DNA of 64,000 bases, taken from contig JAPQWV010000051.1 in NCBI GenBank assembly GCA_027422505.1, positions 1,703,501 through 1,767,500 on the forward strand, given 5' to 3'. Positions 22,005 to 33,700 of this stretch are shown here, one piece after another. The DNA is from Craterostigma plantagineum. Lineage: Eukaryota; Streptophyta; Magnoliopsida; Lamiales; Linderniaceae. Both the position numbers and the translations under genes were made by a program. Below the pieces are notes generated by a model. The model did no database searches. It was not told the origin of the DNA and was given only the letters and a program-made list of their open reading frames with translations. Each line of letters opens with the position of its first letter. Position 1 is the stretch's first letter.

Positions 22005-23506
22005 CACATACTTACATGCATGTGTGATGGTGGAAGGTCACAAAGTATGAGACTTGTCTTGTGTCATACACCTTCCTCTTTTGATCGTTTTTTTACTACA
22101 GTGAAAGATAAAGTATTTAAAAACTATACGAAATTTAGAAACTTGAAAAAATGTATAAACAATTTAAGTGAATTTGTCAAATGTGAGAACTACATTGATG
22201 TTGTGTGTTGGGAGTTGGGGTTGTTTCATAGCTGATAATGAGGTTCATAATTGAATTAAACTGGAAAAAATAGGAAAAAAAAAATTAATAGATAGGATAA
22301 TAATAAAGTGAAGCTCTTGTAGACACGTGGCAAAATGGGATTCAAATATTGAGTTTTGTGGTGGGTCCAAGAATTAGGAGGTAATCCAAATACTAGGGTC
22401 CCACATTGTGTTTTTGGACACGATGCATTGTATGAGAAATATATTAATCAGTTTCAGGGCCTACTTTGTTATTATATTATTACTAACATTTTTACAGGCA
22501 AGATCTATGAAAGTAACAAAGTATTGCGAGGATGCGTCACAATGCACTTCATGTGATAGAGAATAACTTTGAGATCAAAGTGGTGGATTTATTTATCCAT
22601 TGAACATATAAGAGAAAATTTCAATTCATTTACTTGTAATGATTAATTTGTTTCGATGTTATTAGTAAGACTATATAAGGTCAAGTCATCTCATCGTGGA
22701 ATATTGGGCCATGGGGTGCTATTATTGGGCTTTGTAAGTTGGGCCTTTTGGGCTTCCTATGGATCATACATCAGCATGCAGTCCCCAACTATGATTTAAA
22801 GATAAATATGTAAAAACAAAAAGAAAATGATGGATCTTAATATCATATTAAATAAGATTTGAGTATCATAAATATGATTTGCTTCGTTCCAAATTTATCA
22901 TGAGAACTTTCATTTAGGAATGATCAAATTCTGCTTATTAGGCGTACATAATTAAATGTCACATGATGGGATGCTCTTAAATCTATAATTCCCAAAATAT
23001 ATACACACATTAATCTAGTTCCTTTGTACTATGGCCTCACAATAGACTACACTCTAGAGATAGAAAAAAGAAAATAAAATTTTAGTTCAAATATCTTATA
23101 TGTGGCTTGTGTTACTAAAGAGTTGGGAGTGGTCGTGAGTCCTTTATCACCTTATCTTGTAATACATCGTTTACAACCTCAAAGGTCCTTACAACCGTTT
23201 TCTAGCAAATACATACTAAATCCCAAGGCAATATATTTACTTATTTGTGGTGTCATCGTTATCTTGTGTGTTTTTGTATTATGTGGCAGTACCACAATCT
23301 TGCAAATATTTTGAACTATTTCGACAATTTTTTAATAGAAAAAGTGATCTTTTTACCAAGGGTTTTTTCGAAAAGATGAGATACTCGCGTGAATGAATCC
23401 AAGTAATAATCTATAGATGTTGTTTCTTACATTCTTAGCCGCAAGAAATGACTGACCTCAAACTCTTATCTGCCACGTCACAAACCTCAAGTGGGCCCCG
23501 CGCTCT
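21849..23506. other. Intergenic region between the bHLH gene and AGT1
   Basis: The two genes diverge. The region contains a (TA)n run at 21964-21997 about 115 bases before the bHLH start and a TGGGCC/TGGGCT cluster at 22704-22753. No coding region is supported; open frames of 60-90 codons here lack family signatures. Confidence 0.55.
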
Positions 23507-23513
23507 TATAAAA
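23507..23513 (+). promoter_or_regulatory. TATA box of AGT1
   Basis: TATAAAA 252 bases before the start codon, with a GCCACGTCAC (ACGT-core, light-response type) element at 23472-23481 just upstream. The 5' UTR probably has an intron at 23622-23738 (AAAAG|GTACCG ... TTACAG). Confidence 0.55.
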
Positions 23514-23758
23514 CTCAGTCCCACTGTTCCTTCGCTTTGCTTTATATCTGTTTGATTCCTTCCACTCCATAGAACAACTGCTAATAACCTTATTTTCATC
23601 GAACTGTTTGCAGACCAAAAGGTACCGATGTTTCTCCGTACTAATAAGACACACACTTGCTTTCAAGAAAGAAGTAATTTTTGAAGCGTTCCTTGTTTTC
23701 CATTATGAGTATGATTATACTGTGAGTTTATATTACAGGTTAATAAAGGAAAAAAGCT

Positions 23759-26700
23759 ATGGATTACGTTAACGGGCCGGGCCGAAACCACCTGTTTGTT
23801 CCAGGGCCCGTCAACATCCCCGAGCAAGTCCTCCGCGCAATGAACCGAAACAACGAGGACTATCGTTCTCCCGCCGTTCCCGCCCTTACGAAGACGCTCA
23901 TCGAAGATGTCAAGAAGATTTTCAAGACCACTTCTGGGATTCCATTCATCATCCCCACCACAGGTTCTTTTTTTTTTTTTAAATTCGTAATTTAAGTTGC
24001 GTTAGTGTGCGAATTCATGCGTGTGGAAAGCACTTTTAGGCTGCGTTCGGTATGCAAAATTCGAATTCATGCGTGTGGAAAGCACTTTTAGGCTGCGTTC
24101 GGTATGCAAAATTCATGCGTGTGGAAAGCACAACGGAAAATTAAGCCAGCGCGTCGAACAATAATACTTTGCGCTTTGACCGTGTACCGATTTTTCAATT
24201 ACTGTCATAATTTTAGTCTGCCCTGGGTAAGCATGACAGAAAGCTAAGTTAGGCCGAACAATGATACTTTGCGCTTCGACTGCTGTACAAATTTTTCAAT
24301 GTTATAATTTTAGGCTGCATTTGGTATGCGAAATTCGTGTGTGCACGACGGAAAAACTAAGTTAGGCTGTCAGATAGTGGTACTTTGCGCTTCGACCGTT
24401 GTACATACTTTTTCAATTACCGTTATAATTTTAGGCAGTGTTCGGTATGCGAAATTCGTGCGTGGAAAGCACGACGGAAAACTAAGCTAGGCTGTCGAAC
24501 ATGGATACTTTACGCCTCGACTGATGTACCTTCGCGAATCTCGTTTTATTTTCCTAACCGAAATCGTTGAACCATACGCAACCTTACAATTATTTTATCC
24601 GAATAATTACATGATAAATTTTCTCGAATTTGTTTTTACATATTTGAAAAATTTTGGACAGGGACTGGGGCATGGGAGAGTGCGCTCACCAACACGCTTT
24701 CCCCCGGCGATAGGACCATATCGTTCTTGATTGGTCAGTTCAGTCTGCTGTGGATTGATCAGCAGCAGCGCTTAGGGTTTAACGTCGACGTGGTCGAGAG
24801 CGAGTGGGGCCGAGGTGCCGACCTCGATGTTTTAGCGCAAAAGTTGGCGGACGACAAGAATCACACGATCAAGGCCATATGCATCGTCCACAACGAGACG
24901 GCCACTGGGGTCACCAATAACTTGGCCACCGTGAGGAAGTTGCTCGGTAAGCTTATATTATTCTAGGGTTTCCAACAACCCTTTCTGCCTAAAAGCTTAA
25001 GTTAATCTGTCTGTGTTATGCATTTTTCTTCGGCGTAACTAATTTTTCGTCCCTAAAGTTGCGGGGCATCCCTTTCAGGATACGGAATTTACCTGGTTGC
25101 AATGTTTAAGAATATCGACTTTCAAGATTGAAGCAATTTAAGCATACGATGCGTCGGAAACCTGGATATGACCTTAAATTGCTTCAGTTTCGAAACTTAG
25201 TGTCATTAAATTACAACTAGGTAAGTTAGCTTGACTGAAACAATCTACCATGCATGATATACCACTAAATTACTTGGCACGTATCCCTAAATTATTTGGC
25301 AGGTACGCGCTTATCGAAATTTCGACAAAAAATTAGATGGCCATCACAATTTGTCCTTTTTCCTTATATTGCATATCCGTAAGTTGGGGTGTCCTGAAAC
25401 TGCCACCTCTAACTTACTGGACGAAAAAAAGTAGCTGAGCTAAACCTTATTTTTTTTTGCCACGGGACGACGAACCTATTTTATTTAATTTCGAACTTTT
25501 CATCGATTTTTTCTCCAACGATGTAACAGATCACTACAAACACCCCGCTCTGTTTTTGGTCGACGGCGTATCTTCCATCTGTGCACTCGATTTCCGCATG
25601 GACGAGTGGGGAGTCGACGTGGCTTTGACTGGCTCGCAGAAGGCTCTGTCACTCCCGACTGGCATGGGGATCGTTTGCGCTAGCCCTAAGGCCATCGAGG
25701 CCACAAAGACGGCCAAGTCGGTTCGCGTCTTCTTCGACTGGAACGACTATTTGAAGTTTTACAAGCTCGGAACATATTGGCCTTACACGCCTTCCATTCA
25801 GCTCCTATACGGCCTAAGGGCCGCTTTGGACCTCATCTTCGAGGAAGGGCTCGAGAACGTCTTCAAGAGGCACGCTCGTCTCGGCAAAGCAACGAGGTAA
25901 AGATAAAAACAAAAACCCTCATGCATATGAAACCTTATTACTACTCCGCGAATAAAAATAGGCTTAATTATTTTCTAGTCCTTTAGTTAGGGGTGCAACA
26001 TTGTACGAACACCTTAATTAAGAAATCTTAATTGGACATTTCAAAATCGAAGCAATTTAAGGACAACAAACGCCCAGAAACGTAATTTTTAGGTCTGATT
26101 TTGGGATAAGAATAGGTTTTTAACGTTGATTGTCCTCAAATTTCTTCGTTTCTTAAACTTTGTCCTATAATTGCAATCATCCTCGAAAATTTATTATTTT
26201 ATCCAAATGCATTCAGGTAATTTTAGGAAGAGTGGCATTATAAAGGTCACAATTTTAGACCTTGTATATTAGGCAGGGTGGCGTTATACAGGTCACAATC
26301 TTAGAAGAATAAGTTATAAAAGAAATATTCCTTGAGGACAAGTAAATGCCCGTGTCCCAACTTTAGCGCCACTTCTCGCACCAGTTTAGTATCGAAATTA
26401 GGTTTTCATCGTTAACCGGCCCTCAAAATTCTTCATTTTTCAAACATATCCTAAAATTACGACCCTTAACTCATGTCTCAGCACGATGGCAACCCACCCA
26501 ACATACAGAACAACAAAAAAACCCGTAAATTTTCGATACTTTGTCTTCATGGTAGGCTCGCAGTGGAGGCGTGGGGACTAAAGAACTGCACGCAGGACGA
26601 GCAGTGGTACAGCGACACGGTGACCGCAATCCTCGTCCCGCCCCACATCGATAGTGCGGAGATAGTGAGGCGAGGATGGAAGCGTTACAACTTGAGCTTA

Positions 26701-27025
26701 GGCCTCGGCCTCAACAAGGTCGCCGGAAAAGTCTTCAGAATAGGCCATCTCGGCAACCTAAACGAGGTAATAAGAATAACAACAACAACAATAATAATTA
26801 TTATTATAATAATAATAATAATTGTCGTCGAAGACGATATTTTCTTCGCCTGGCGTAATTTTATTTTTTTTGGGCAATTGCGTGCAGTTGCAACTGTTGG
26901 GGTGCCTCGCGGGAGTTGAGATGGTGCTGAGGGACGTCGGCTATCCCGTGAAGCTCGGGAGCGGCGTGGCGGCGGCCGCGGCGTACTTGCAGAACACTAC
27001 GCCGATGATTCCTTCGAGGATTTGA
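23759..27025 (+). CDS. AGT1: Peroxisomal serine:glyoxylate aminotransferase
   Basis: Five exons: 23759-23963, 24662-24946, 25530-25896, 26556-26766 and 26888-27025, all GT-AG and phase-consistent, giving 401 residues, the length of Arabidopsis AGT1. The enzyme moves the amino group of serine to glyoxylate, forming hydroxypyruvate and glycine in the photorespiratory cycle. It is a fold-type I PLP enzyme: the N-terminus has HLFVPGPVNIP, Asp175 (LVDGVSSI) should hold the PLP ring nitrogen, and Lys201 in TGSQKALSLP forms the Schiff base. The final SRI is a type 1 peroxisomal targeting signal. All key residues are present. Intron 1 carries a minisatellite and intron 4 starts with ACA/AAT triplet repeats. 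The ACGT element upstream suits a leaf- and light-expressed gene. Confidence 0.97.
24008..24530 (+). repeat. Minisatellite in AGT1 intron 1
   Basis: Diverged tandem copies of a unit of about 115 bases (core GGCTGCGTTCGGTATGC and ACTTTGCGCTTCGACC), with a fresher direct duplication of about 52 bases at 24008-24118. About four copies of the long unit can be followed. Confidence 0.75.
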
Positions 27026-27686
27026 ACGGAATGGAAGGATGTTATTACCCGTGCATGTCATGTATGATGTTTGTAATTTTTATGTGCCAAACTGTTCTTT
27101 TTTATACTGTAAAAAGATTTGGTGTCACTTATGGTTGCTCTAAGGATTTTGTTGTATTTTGGCTAAAAAGAATTGTGCTTTTTATTCTCTAACTTTCCCA
27201 TGTCGAAGTTCAATACGATTAGGTCATTTATCATTGACAGTCATTTCATAAGATTGTGATTGTATGTCCTATTCACCCACAGGCGATCACAGATATGTTT
27301 GTTTATATATTTCATATAAATCACATGAATAATGATGATTTGGTGAAATACGTACTTAAGAAGTTAGAGAAAAATTAAACAAAAAAATAAAAGAAAAATT
27401 ATCAAACGCAGGATTTGCCAAATATCATCATACAATGAATGGAACAGACAATTGGAACTTTGGACCATATAATCCCAACTCCCAAGTATTACTTCTCTTT
27501 ATTAGGTGGCGCGAAATGAATTGTTAATATTAAATGATCTTTAACATATTGGGCTAATTTTGTACATCGAATAAAAATTAGAGAAACAAAATCAATTAAC
27601 TGTGTTGAATTCAACCTCATAATTAACATTCATATCTCACTACACTACAATACATAAATTCTATCAGCATAAAAAAAAAAAAATCT
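27026..27686. other. Convergent intergenic region AGT1/MnmA
   Basis: 661 bases shared by the 3' ends of two tail-to-tail genes. AT-rich, with no other gene seen. Confidence 0.6.
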
Positions 27687-30395
27687 CTATAACAACCTCG
27701 AAACGTTGTCGAGAAGCTTCCGAACCCACGTCGTAACACCCCCAGGCGTCTCCGCCGAAGACGATACGATTCCATCGTTCGAATTCCCCATTTTCTCAAA
27801 ATCACATGCCTTTGATTTACGTTTATCCTTCAAACTCTCTTTTTCAATCTGAAGTGGGACAACAACCTTAATCTTGACGGGCTTGCCAAGCTTCGACTTA
27901 TCTTCCACTCTTGCAATCTCGAGAGCCCTTTCGCAGACGGGAAAACCTCGTTCTTCGTCAAACGACGATTCCAATATAACGCCCGAACCAATGCATCTGA
28001 GCCCTTCGTAGAACGCAGCGAACTGCCCAGCTGCCAGGCCTTGATCGTCCTGGGATAATCTAACGGTGGCGATTTCTTCGCTGTTTTCGTCGATTTCGAT
28101 TTTCAATTCGCAGTCGTAGAAATCAGGGCCGTGCCTGACCTGAAATAGCCGTTGAGAAATATTTTCATTTTGTAAATATATATAGAGAATTCGAGATTAT
28201 GCGTTACCTTGCATCTGGGTTGAGTAATGGCGAGATTTGAAGGAGATCCATTGAACCATCTCAAGGATCCAACTTTAAAGACTCGTCTCCTTTTATCGGC
28301 AGAGAAATAGTTTCTCGATACGAAGACAACATTGTTCTTGATGTCTTTTTCCACGACGTACCTATTAAATAGCCATGGAAGTTAGTAATATTTTCGTACC
28401 ACTAAGTCGTGGAAAAATATGTGGGAGTAATACCAAGGTCCGCCAGGGAGACGCAAGCCTTGGCGTTGACCGATTGTATAGAACCAAAAACCTCTGTGTT
28501 TACCAAGGAAATCTCCAGTTTCGGCTTCTAATATTGCGCCTTCTTCTTCGCCAATGTGTCGCGCAACGAATTCACTAAACTTTATCTGTGAAAGTGAAAA
28601 TAAGACAAAACACCCAAAAAGTTTTGATCACGATTTGTGGGATATAAGTTATGATAGCGAATTGTGGAGCATAAGGGAAATGGAAAATACTTTTCCAAGA
28701 AAACATATTCCTTGTGAATCTTTTCTGTCTTGGTTGGGAAGTCCAAGTCCTCTGGCAAGTTCTCGTACTTCTTCCTGAAGATTATACAAAAAAAATTAAG
28801 GATGCCCAAGAAATAACATTTTTTAAGATATGGGAGGGTAAACCAGAGAACGTTAAATTCTGAAAACCGTAAAGTGGGGAGATAGCTAAGGAACATTCCC
28901 ACCCGACCTTACACATACATCCAAGAGGGAAAACAAGTCTTTTGAGTTGAGATTGCGAAAGATGAGAAAGAAAATACGTCTGGTCCTTCAACTGCAAACA
29001 TTTGTAAAAGAGGTGGTGTAAGACTACGAGAACTATCAATGTTACGAAGGTATCAGTAATTCAGCAAAGGGACATTTTCCCGTTTAACTTTAGACCTACG
29101 CGATCTTTGGACAATTCCAACGTCGAAGGCTCATCTCTATCGCCAGTTTCTGGATGAACAACCTTTGCATAGTGCCCAGATGCAATGTAGTCGAATTTCA
29201 GACCATCGATGGCATCAACGAATGCGCCTACCACAGAAAAAGGAAAATAAAACCTGATCAGAAATGCATAAAAGTGTAAAGCGGATGGATCTTAAGGAGA
29301 ATAAGTAGACATACCGAATTTTATCCTTGTATTGCATAGAACATCAGGATTAGGAGTACGACCACATTTGTACTCATTAATGATAAATGAAACCTGAACA
29401 CGAAAATCTAAATTATCACCAGTGATAACCAAAGGCAAGCATAGATGAGGAATTTCGAAGATTAACACAACAGAATTACTAAAGCAAGCTCCTAGGAAAA
29501 AAGTGTTACCACATTGTTCCAGTACTCATCAGTCAAATGGACAACTTCCAGCGGTACATCGACCTGCAACAATAGATGTCACTTATTACATTCGTTAGAG
29601 ATTAACAAAATTACCGAAACTAAAGATATATAACTTCCATAAGTGCAATGTCGGAAGTGTAGCTACAACATTAGGTACTGACGAATTCAAACTTTTTCTT
29701 ATTACAGCATTTTGTATTGCATAATTTTCTCGGTGTGCCCAGCCCAGGCCAACGACATCATGGAAAAAAGTCTCACAAATGTTTTGGCAGCTTAAAAACA
29801 ACCAAAGTGATCATCGTGTAGAAACGAACTGTTCAATTGAGCACATGGAGGCTACAAAAAGAACAAACCTGATCACAAACAGCTTTAGCATAGCTCAAAT
29901 CTTCTTCCCACGGGCATTCGGACCAAAAGTTCTCAAAATCTTCCTGCAACAACAGCAAGAACGTAAAGACCTCCCAATTCATACATTCAATTGCACTCAT
30001 TATAACCATCACGCATTATCAGTATCCATTAAAAATGATACACGAAGAACAAAAAAAAGGGAACATACTTGAAACCAAATCTTGAGATAAAAAGCCGTGC
30101 AACGGTGACCGGCGGCGTGAAGCAACCTCAGCGCGACGCTGCTGTCCACGCCTCCGCTGAGCAGAACGGCGACTTTGAGAGGTTCCTTGTGAGGCAAGGA
30201 GCACGATAGGTACCGCGGGTCTAGGGTTTTGGGACTTCGAGCAGAAACGGGCGGCGTCAGAGACGAGAGCGACGCTTCAGCTTCCGACCTGACGGCGGCA
30301 AAGGAGAACGGCCTCGATTGAGCGACCGCTCGCCGGAGAGTGGAGATAGGGAATTTGGGGTGGAAGCAGCAAAGAGCGGTGGAAACGATGGCCAT
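27687..30395 (-). CDS. Organellar tRNA-specific 2-thiouridylase (MnmA/TRMU)
   Basis: Ten exons: 30395-30069, 29943-29869, 29563-29510, 29393-29315, 29227-29100, 28991-28908, 28774-28691, 28585-28434, 28361-28208 and 28139-27687. All phases agree, giving 529 residues. The enzyme adenylates and thiolates U34 of tRNA-Lys, -Glu and -Gln. Residues 80-86 (SGGVDSS) form the ATP-binding PP-loop. Cys172 in [11 protein letters not shown] and Cys273 in DSQGICFLG are the two catalytic cysteines. YTIGQRQGL and DQTYFLSHL are further family blocks. The first 70 residues look like an organelle transit peptide. The protein exceeds bacterial MnmA (about 370) through this and a charged C-terminal extension of about 90 residues. 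A hAT-like element sits about 100 bases upstream of the ATG. Confidence 0.95.
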
Positions 30396-30491
30396 GGCCG
30401 ACGGCCTTATGCTGACATTGGATAGATAGATGATTCCGAAGAATACACACCATAAATCGTCGCTAACGGTAGCATTTTGTAATGTTAGTTT

Positions 30492-30977
30492 TAGAGCGGT
30501 CAATTTGGCCCGTGCCCGCGGGCCAGCCCGCCCCTCAACTCCAAAAGGCCGGGCTGGGCTGAAATTTTTTTAGGCCCGCCAAGGAGCGGGTCTGAACGGG
30601 CCAGCACGCGCGGGCCGCGGGCTTGGCTAGCCCGCGGGCCAGCCCCGCCAATTTTATTAATTATATATGTTATATATTATTGTTAATAAATATATAATTA
30701 AGTTTATAGTTAATAATTCATTAAGTAGACCATAATTTACTAATAATAAATATATAATTATATGTTGGTTATCTATAATTTATTAATAAATACCTTAATT
30801 AATTAAAAAATATATAATAATTAAAGTATAAAATTAAAAATAAAAAAATAATAAACTTCTAAGCGGGCGGGCCTGGCACGCCAGGCCCGCGGCCCGCGAT
30901 GGGGCTGGCTGGGTTCCATTTTTCCAGGCCCGCTGTATGGCGTGCCAGCCGCCCCAGTCCGGCCCATTGACACTTCA
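30492..30977. mobile_element. hAT-like non-autonomous element in the MnmA promoter
   Basis: GC-rich ends built of GGCCCG/CGGGCC repeats flank an AT-rich core. The left end TAGAGCGGTCAATTTGGCCC pairs roughly with the reverse complement of the right end (TGAAGTGTCAATGGGCCGG). This is the pattern of many plant hAT MITEs. A clear 8-bp target duplication was not seen. Confidence 0.55.
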
Positions 30978-31300
30978 TTATGTACTTTTCACGGCAAGTC
31001 TCGGATTGGTCGAAATAAATTAGTGGGCCGAAACAATTTAGGCCCAATAATAAGTTGGGCTCATTATATCATCGAATAGCCGCGCGCCGAGGTGGCGCGT
31101 GAGACATACGACGGAGAGGAAGACGCGTGGCTGTGAGGATGAACCAGATATAAGTGAGGAATTCAATTCACGGAAGTCATTCGCAACAACTATCGCAATC
31201 CGTTTCTCGTAATATTATTGTAAGTTTTTTTTCTCTTTATGAAGACAATGTTTTATTTACCACCTTATATTTTTATTTTTCCGAAAAATGAAATTTAAAA
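30978..31300 (-). promoter_or_regulatory. Displaced promoter region with TGGGCC elements
   Basis: GTGGGCCG, AGGCCCAA and TTGGGCTC lie at 31023-31061. Before the hAT-like insertion these would have been 150-200 bases upstream of the MnmA start. The last eight bases are the left target duplication of the next element. No gene is seen. Confidence 0.4.
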
Positions 31301-32440
31301 GGGTTAATTCCTTATCAGTCCCTGTCAAAGTTTAAAATTCATCTTAAATACCACTCGAATTATTTATTCATTATAAGTATCTATTTGAAAATTTCTTCAT
31401 GTTCAGTACTTAAAAAGGACTTTTCCGCGTTAAAAGATGAAAATACCCCTGTCTCACATATTCCATTGAAGTTGAATAAATTATTTAACATGAATTATAC
31501 CAAACAAAATTTGTTATTATACCAATAAAATTGAAATTATACAAAATATTTGTAGAAATTATACCAAATGTTCCAACATTATACTACGTTATTATAATTC
31601 GACTTTTATACACTGAAATTGGACATTATACCAACTGATTATGCTATTATACTAGAAATTGAGGAGATTATACAATCCATTTTCGTTATTATACCAGTAT
31701 ATATTCTTATTTTAATTTTATACAGCGAAATTGAATAATATACCAACTATTTTTTGCAATTATACCAGAAATTGTGGAAATTATACCATACATCTTCGTT
31801 ATTATACCATCTATCTCAGTTATTATACCAATAAATAAATTTATTTTAATTTTAAGTGGAGATTATACCAACTAATTTTGCTATTATACCATAAATGGAG
31901 GAAAGTATACCATCTATTTCCGTTATTATATCAGTAAATATTGTTATTTTAATTTTTATCCAGCGAAATTGAATAATATACCAACTAATTTTGCAATTAT
32001 ATCAGAAATTGTTAAAATTATACCATACATTTTCATTATTATACCATCTATCTTCGTTATTATATTAATTAATATAGTTATAGTAATTTTATACAACAAA
32101 ATTGGAGATTATACCAACTAATTTTGCTATTATACCAGAAACTGAGTAAATTATACCATCTGTTTATTAGGTTCAATTCTGCTGAACTTATAACAGTTGG
32201 TATAATTTCCAATTTAACATTATTTTGTTGGTATAATTAGAATAACAGTTGGTATAATAATCAAAATAGTTGGCATGATGTCCAATTTAATATCAGGAAA
32301 ACGGTATTTTCGTCCGTTCACTGTTTAGGGGTATTATACACACAACTTTTTGCAGATGAGTACTTAACAGGGAGAATGTTTCGTAGGGATACTGAACAGG
32401 AAGTTTAATTTACTGACAGGGCCTGATAAGTAATTTATTC
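31301..32440. mobile_element. 1.14-kb inverted-repeat element with internal minisatellite
   Basis: The 8-bp direct repeat ATTTAAAA flanks it (31293-31300 and 32441-32448). Ends share CTTATCAG(T/G)CCCTGTCA in inverted orientation within about 35 bases. No coding region. The interior holds ATTATACC-rich repeats in one orientation on the left and inverted (GGTATAAT) on the right. The 8-bp duplication allows hAT-like or Mutator-like (8-9 bp) assignment. Confidence 0.75.
31625..32165 (+). repeat. ATTATACC minisatellite inside the element
   Basis: Five units of about 106-134 bases, each starting near TATACCAACT(A)ATTTTGC (about 31632, 31738, 31864, 31978 and 32112), with TATACCA recurring several times per unit. 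Confidence 0.75.
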
Positions 32441-32679
32441 ATTTAAAAAAGACAACATAAGGATGGGAAAGACAGGACCTAGAGCGGTGGGCTCGAGACA
32501 AATCTTCGCAACACGAAACCAATAATGAAAATTAAATGTTAAGTATTAAATAAATATTGATTTAAAAAGGTACGACAACACACACTGCTAGTCTATAGTA
32601 GGCTCATGCATTAGACCTGCGTTGTGCCGCTTACTTTTACAATGTCCCACAAAAAAGTTTTTGATAGTATTTTCGTTAA

Positions 32680-33292
32680 GGCCTTCCTCAATGCTAGGTT
32701 TTTTGATGAGTAGGAGAGAGAAAAAACCTGTAAAATAGAGGTTTTTTGCATTGTGATATGTTGTAGGTTTTTTGAGAGGTTTAGTAGAATAAACCTGGGT
32801 TTTTTGGGTGTGGGTCAACTTTTAATATATATTTATAAAAGAATATGAAAAAATAGATATTGGAAATAAAATTAATATATAAATAATACATTATGTGATG
32901 TGATGGTTTTTTTAATACTTTATCCTATATTAATATTTGTTTTTAATTTTTTTATTTTTACGAATAAAATTTCAATGTGTTAAAAATTATTTATTATATA
33001 TTTCAAATAAATAAATAATATTTTTTATTATGTAACGAATTTTTTTATTAAACAAGAAAAGTTAAAAAAATATGAAATATAATTATTTATAAATTATTTC
33101 TAAAATTAGATAAATAAAATTGGTTGATTAAATAAAATTAAATGAAATTAAAGAGGGTCCCAAAAAACCTACTTTTTGGGTTTTGTGGTTGGGGAGAAAT
33201 TCTGTTTTGGAGGTAGAAGTTTTTTACTTTTGAGTTGGCGCTGACGTGGCACACAAAAAACCTACCTTTTGGGTTTAGCATTGAGGAAGGCC
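32680..33292. mobile_element. Tourist/PIF-Harbinger-type MITE
   Basis: Terminal inverted repeats GGCCTTCCTCAATGCTA (left) and its exact complement at the right end, flanked by TAA on both sides (32677-32679 and 33293-33295). This is the TWA target site of PIF/Harbinger elements. 613 bases, AT-rich core, no ORF. Confidence 0.85.
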
Positions 33293-33295
33293 TAA

Positions 33296-33692
33296 TATAG
33301 AAAAAAAAATCAATCACGAGTTTATTCATGTTTAATAATAAACTTAGGTCTTTCTTTGTTTCCTCTAATTAAATCGGTTAAATCGGTGTATCTTATTGTT
33401 ATACACCATGTTATATTAATTATTGTCCCTCACACTGTCTTGATCTTGGTCAGACTTCGTGGCTAAATGAGAAACATACGGGGAAGTGACATATGTCCTT
33501 ATCTCTAAATATATAATTTTATTTGCAATATTATTCGAACTCCAATAATAATCTTGGCTATAAGTTTGCCTTGGTTACTATATGATATAAAAAAATTAGA
33601 GTTACCACTTTGCATAACGAGCTTACGGAACAATGATTAGGGTTCTAAAGGAGTTGATAATAAAGTGAAAGTATCCATGTTAGTCGCATTAT
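33296..33692. other. Intergenic region between two MITEs
   Basis: No gene or repeat recognised. Confidence 0.5.
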
Positions 33693-33700
33693 TCCTATTA

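Noticed and set aside
21960..22235. 91-codon frame starting in a (TA)n repeat
   Set aside because: The start lies in simple-sequence DNA and the product has no recognisable domain.
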